Origin: Paramecium tetraurelia
Lineage: Eukaryota > Ciliophora > Oligohymenophorea > Peniculida > Parameciidae
DNA: 64,000 nucleotides
Reading direction: 5' to 3'
Assembly (NCBI RefSeq): GCF_000165425.1
Contig: NW_001799289.1
Location: 373,342-437,341, forward strand
Positions within the stretch are counted from its first letter, which is position 1, and each line of letters begins with the position of its first letter. A model generated the notes under the pieces. The model saw only the letters and a list, made by a program, of their open reading frames with translations, did not search any database and was not told where the DNA came from. Position numbers and translations under genes: made by a program. Below are positions 60,550 to 64,000 of this stretch, in pieces.

Positions 60550-61562
60550 ATGTGTTCAAAAGAATAATAAGAATCTAAAACTCTTAGAGATGAAGTATCA
60601 CCATCAATCAGAGATTTCATCACCAATTTTAGAAAATAGCAAGCATAACTAGCAAAACAAAATGCATATCAGCAATCCATTTAAAAAAGCATTCCCATAT
60701 AATAAATAACACAATTGCAATTTATTAGATAATCAGTTGATACTTAAACAGACCGAGCAGAATTATAATCAGATACATCTTTCAAAAGAAATTCAGCGTA
60801 AATCTCATAAAGATAAAATTCGACATTTTCTTAATCTTACTTGACTACTCGAGAAGTACAAAAACAATGCGAATATAATTAAGCAAAACCCACCGATGAT
60901 CTTCCATCAACAAGAGTGAATTTTCATCAACTTCATCAACACTATCTATCCACTTAATCAGAATTGGGTACTTAGAACATATCTCAATAATTACCTTTGA
61001 TATACAGATCTCCATAAAAGTGTGAGGGTAATATCAATTATAACTAAATGACTGAACAAATCAGAAACAAAGTGATATATGAATTAGATAAAAGAAACAT
61101 AGAAAATAATTCATTTTCATAATAGCAATCTTAATCTAAGTCACTTTCTAGTTAAAAAATGATTAATTTATCGCTTAATAATTAAACTACATCCTTGACG
61201 GTTATACCATAACCAAAAAGTGAAGATGAGGATTCCTTTATAAAATTTATGTATCCATTTATAACTGATATTCCCCTAGTTAAATGAATCTGGTCAATAA
61301 GAGCAAGGCGCATTTGGAAGAACAAGAAAATCGACCACCTTAATAGAGTCTTATGTAATACAACTCAAACATTACAAAGACTAAATAACAACATTTAAAA
61401 TAGTCCATAAGCAAATAAAGAATTTCAGAATCCTTAAATCAGAATAGTAAATTTCAAAATTATCGATAGGAGTAATAAAGAATAAAAGTTGTATCAAAGC
61501 AAATACAAATACGAATACTAAATCAAATGCACATTAAAGACTATATTAAGATGCATGTATGA
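60550..61562 (+). CDS. Gln/Ser-rich low-complexity protein, unknown
   Basis: ATG 60550, intron 61251-61279 (29 bases), TGA 61560-61562: exactly 327 residues. The composition is Gln, Ser, Asn and Thr throughout (SVDTQTDRAELQSDTSFKRN) with a mildly conserved-looking RSPQKCEGNINYNQMTEQI. There is no membrane segment or recognised domain. It is likely disordered. Confidence 0.6.
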
Positions 61563-61763
61563 GATAGGAGAGAAAATCTTTGGCTATTACTAAAAGATGC
61601 AGATATTGAATTGATATTTATATATAATACTACTACTATTTATTATTATTATGAATGAATGAATTGATATAAGAGTTACTATTATTATTTATTTTCGAAT
61701 TGAAATCATAGATATATAGTTTAATTGAAAATTAAGTGTAAAGACTTATTTATATTAATAAAA

Positions 61764-63184
61764 TCATATGATATTCTCCATTTGAGATCTAACTGATTTA
61801 ATAAATAAAGGATTGTCTAATTGTCTTCTATTGGCTGATAGCTATCTTTTGATTGGTTACGATTATTTTAACTGTTAGGTTTTAATTTATTTATTATCAG
61901 AATTATCAAAGTGTTTTTAACTAAGTTATTTAGGCCTGGCTGAAAAGTGTTTTCCAATAGGAGGTAATTTATGATTTAAAATACTGTGTTCTTCTTCTTT
62001 TTGAATGACCCATTTTTTTGTTTCAGCAAGATGCAACGCCTTCTCCTCTGAAGAGAGATTATTAAACAAGCCAACAAATTGAGGTTGATTATCGATGGGA
62101 CACAAGTAACAATGTTCTTTCATTCTGTTAAGACAACCTTCATCTGCAATGTGACCGCATTACAATAGTCTCAGTTACTTTGGTTTATGGCAGAAGGAAC
62201 ATTTGCTTTGTTTCTGGAATCCAGTGCCTACCAACATCAGTCCTCCAGTTTCATGATTACCAGCATTTAAATTTTCAGGGAATATGAACATTAGCGATTC
62301 ATACGAGCAATTGGCCTCAAATACGTATTTCTCAAGCCTCGTGTGTTTAAACATGAAGATATGTTATTAATGGATCTTTTTACTATGACACTTATCACAC
62401 AAATGATAATTGGGACATGAGATGCATGTATAGATTGTGCCGATGATAGGTGTTATTTTGCAATAACTACATATTTTGTTGTGAGTCTTGTGTAGGTTTT
62501 CAAATATCTTCTCTTCTTGTCTTATTTCAACCAAGGCAGTGTCACCCCAATCAACTCTACACATGGGGCAATTTATCTTTTTGCCAGCTGTTTATTTTTG
62601 CATCACCCAGACTTTCATGCATTTGGCATGGAAATTGTTTCCACATTACTTTTTGCAATGCACCAAGGCTTCATTACATAACAAAGTCTCTTGGCATATT
62701 GGACACATGTCATCTTCTGTTATTTATTATCGATTTTATTATTGATCTTCAGAATTAGTATTATTTTACTATACTTATTGCTGTTATTATCTGATCACAC
62801 TTATCTATTGTCTTGTTTTAGTCTGTTATGATTTGGTTTTATATTATCCATTTAAAATATTTGTGATATCATATTGAGAATATTATTGTTACCATAGAAT
62901 TGGGCATTTTTCATCCACTTGAAACACTTTTAATAACGCATGGATTGTATGAATGCAATGCTGGTTATTCTAATTGCAAGAACAGATCATAGTAGTCGAT
63001 AATTCTACTTTAAATTTATTTCCATCCTCATCGCAATACTTTAAACTAGTTGGCCCAATTCTCTTCAATAAATATAACCTGGTTTATTTGGCTTACTCTA
63101 TCAAATCTAATATTATCTGAGGAGCACTAAAAGTTGTTAAATCATTTACTTTTTAGATGTTTTCACTTTTGTTTGATTTTTCAT
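61764..63184 (-). CDS. ZSWIM2: ZSWIM2-like E3 ubiquitin ligase (SWIM-RING-ZZ-RING)
   Basis: One intron (63127-63149) gives exactly 465 residues. The N-terminal SWIM zinc finger is CSC...CIHTIHALLKVF (CxCx(n)CxH), preceded by LYLLKRIGPTSLKY, which matches ZSWIM2. A RING finger follows (CPICQETL, HAKCM, CPMCRVDWG). Next is a ZZ zinc finger (CSYCKITPIIGTIYTCISC, LCDKCHSKKIHQQH), then a second RING-like finger (CSFCHKPKQLRLLQCGH, EGCL, CYLCP). This exact order is the ZSWIM2 architecture; the vertebrate protein is a testis-expressed ubiquitin ligase. The substrate here is unknown. The tail is basic and Gln-rich. The stop is at TGA 61764-61766, because TAA codons after PRPK-like residues are read as Gln. 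Confidence 0.88.
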
Positions 63185-63550
63185 TTTATATTAAATAATG
63201 CTTAATCAAATACGATTAATATAACTGATTTTTTATTATTTTGAACTCTTTTCCATTGAAAGTATGATGTCAAATAATGAATACTCAGTAGTATTATTTT
63301 ACAATTGATATTCTGAATAATACAGAGAATGAGATCCTATTATAATCTTTGTTAAATATCTTGATTCTAAAATTATATTTAATTTTAGAATCAAGATATT
63401 TAACAAATACTATTTTTTGTAAAATGTATAAAGTAATTCTTTATATAAAATAAATTCCATACTTTTTTTAAAATTATAAAATATTCAAAATATATTCAGG
63501 ACTTTGATTTGTTAGAAAGGAGCGATGACTTAGAAATTAAAATTAATTTT
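63185..63550. other. Divergent spacer containing a long palindrome
   Basis: About 365 AT-rich bases between the ZSWIM2-like start (-) and the BAH gene (+). It contains the perfect inverted repeat listed next; no other feature is seen. Confidence 0.6.
63348..63407. repeat. Perfect 28-bp inverted repeat (hairpin) with 4-base loop
   Basis: The left arm 63348-63375 and right arm 63380-63407 are exact reverse complements over 28 bases, separated by TATT. The arm begins TTTGTTAAATATCTTGATTC. Nothing else in the window approaches this length of perfect palindrome. It lies in a divergent intergenic region, so bidirectional transcription through it or a cruciform is possible. It could equally be the footprint of an inverted-repeat element or an assembly fold-back. 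Confidence 0.9.
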
Positions 63551-64000
63551 ATGAAAGAAGACGATTCTGCAATTTAGTAAAACAAGATTGATGAATTAAT
63601 CAAAGAGTAAAAATACTCTGCACTCATCTAATTGATTTCTAGGAAAGATCCACAAAGGTCAACCAATTTATATATTTTAGACTTAAACAATATAGTTGCA
63701 TAAAAATTAAGAATTAAATCTTCAGATTGAAATAGGATGTTGCTGTCTGTGCCAATAATAACGATATTTACTACGGAAAGCTAATTAAGATCTACTGCAT
63801 TAAGGATGTAAATGATTAGCATGTTCCAGTAATCTAAGTTCAATGGTAATTGTTTATTCATCATATTAATTGTAGGTATTACACCAAATAGGATTTAAAT
63901 TTGGATAAAAAGTCAATGAGGAGTATTTCAATTAAAGAATTGTTCTTCTCAACTCATGTGGAATTTTTAGCTGCTAATAAATTATAATGTCCAATAGAAG
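63551..64000 (+). CDS. BAH-domain protein, 3' end outside window
   Basis: The frame runs off the right edge. After an acidic start (MKEDDSAIQQNKIDELIKEQ) the BAH fold is seen in AVCANNNDIYYGKLIKIYCI, VPVIQVQWYYTKQDL and ELFFSTHVEFLAANKL, matching the family's strand order V-Q-W-F-Y-R...E-L-F-x-S...D. BAH modules bind nucleosomes and modified histone tails in chromatin regulators and ORC1. A 30-base intron at 63846-63875 is a multiple of three. The join before AVCANN needs either a 41-base intron (from about 63694) or an error. The start is uncertain because the frame is also open upstream of 63551. Confidence 0.6.

Overview
The window reads as macronuclear DNA of a ciliate, almost certainly Paramecium. 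The reasons are an AT-rich composition, long reading frames that stay open only if TAA and TAG encode glutamine and TGA is the sole stop, introns of about 18-32 bases with GTA...TAG/AAG ends in most genes, and a Paramecium surface-antigen-like gene at the left end. I spliced genes by eye. A gene model is called secure when the exon sum is an exact number of codons and the joined protein matches a family.

Layout: 1-3088 (-) cysteine-rich surface antigen, running off the left end; 3089-4774 empty; 4775-5752 (+) unknown; 5946-7776 (+) tubulin tyrosine ligase-like; 7857-10439 (-) IQ-motif protein; 10803-11783 (+) NPC1 N-domain protein; 12232-13422 and 13898-14974 (+) coiled-coil and secreted coiled-coil proteins; 14991-16554 (-) CDPK; 17322-19080 (-) AGC kinase; 19189-20506 (+) TraB-like; 20972-22100 (+) secreted unknown; 22129-23447 (+) Gln-rich; 23752-24210 (-) small membrane protein; 24741-27153 (+) hybrid histidine kinase; 27697-29439 (+) unknown; 29506-29906 and 30023-30522 (+) ribosomal proteins eS26 and eL21.

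From 30850 to 48149 lies a cluster of six related coiled-coil genes (called A-F here) in both orientations. It holds a sequencing gap of N and two members (A and D) whose 3' parts are almost identical in inverted orientation. One member, B, is decayed. F carries a C-terminal membrane anchor.

The right third (48213-64000) holds a pseudokinase, a CEP19-like protein, proteasome beta1, three further protein kinases (one with a doublecortin-like domain), a polytopic membrane protein, an aspartyl protease, two low-complexity proteins, a ZSWIM2-type SWIM/RING/ZZ/RING ubiquitin ligase and the start of a BAH-domain gene. Just before the last gene is a perfect 28-base-pair inverted repeat.

Several genes need single-base corrections to read through: the tubulin ligase (five), the IQ protein, proteasome beta1 and two kinases. 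This points either to assembly errors or to young pseudogenes, as expected among Paramecium whole-genome-duplication paralogues. The gene content (tubulin modification, centrosome/cilia-type proteins, Ca2+ and cyclic-nucleotide-type kinases, a two-component sensor) fits a free-living ciliated cell. I saw no viral, transposon, tRNA or CRISPR features.
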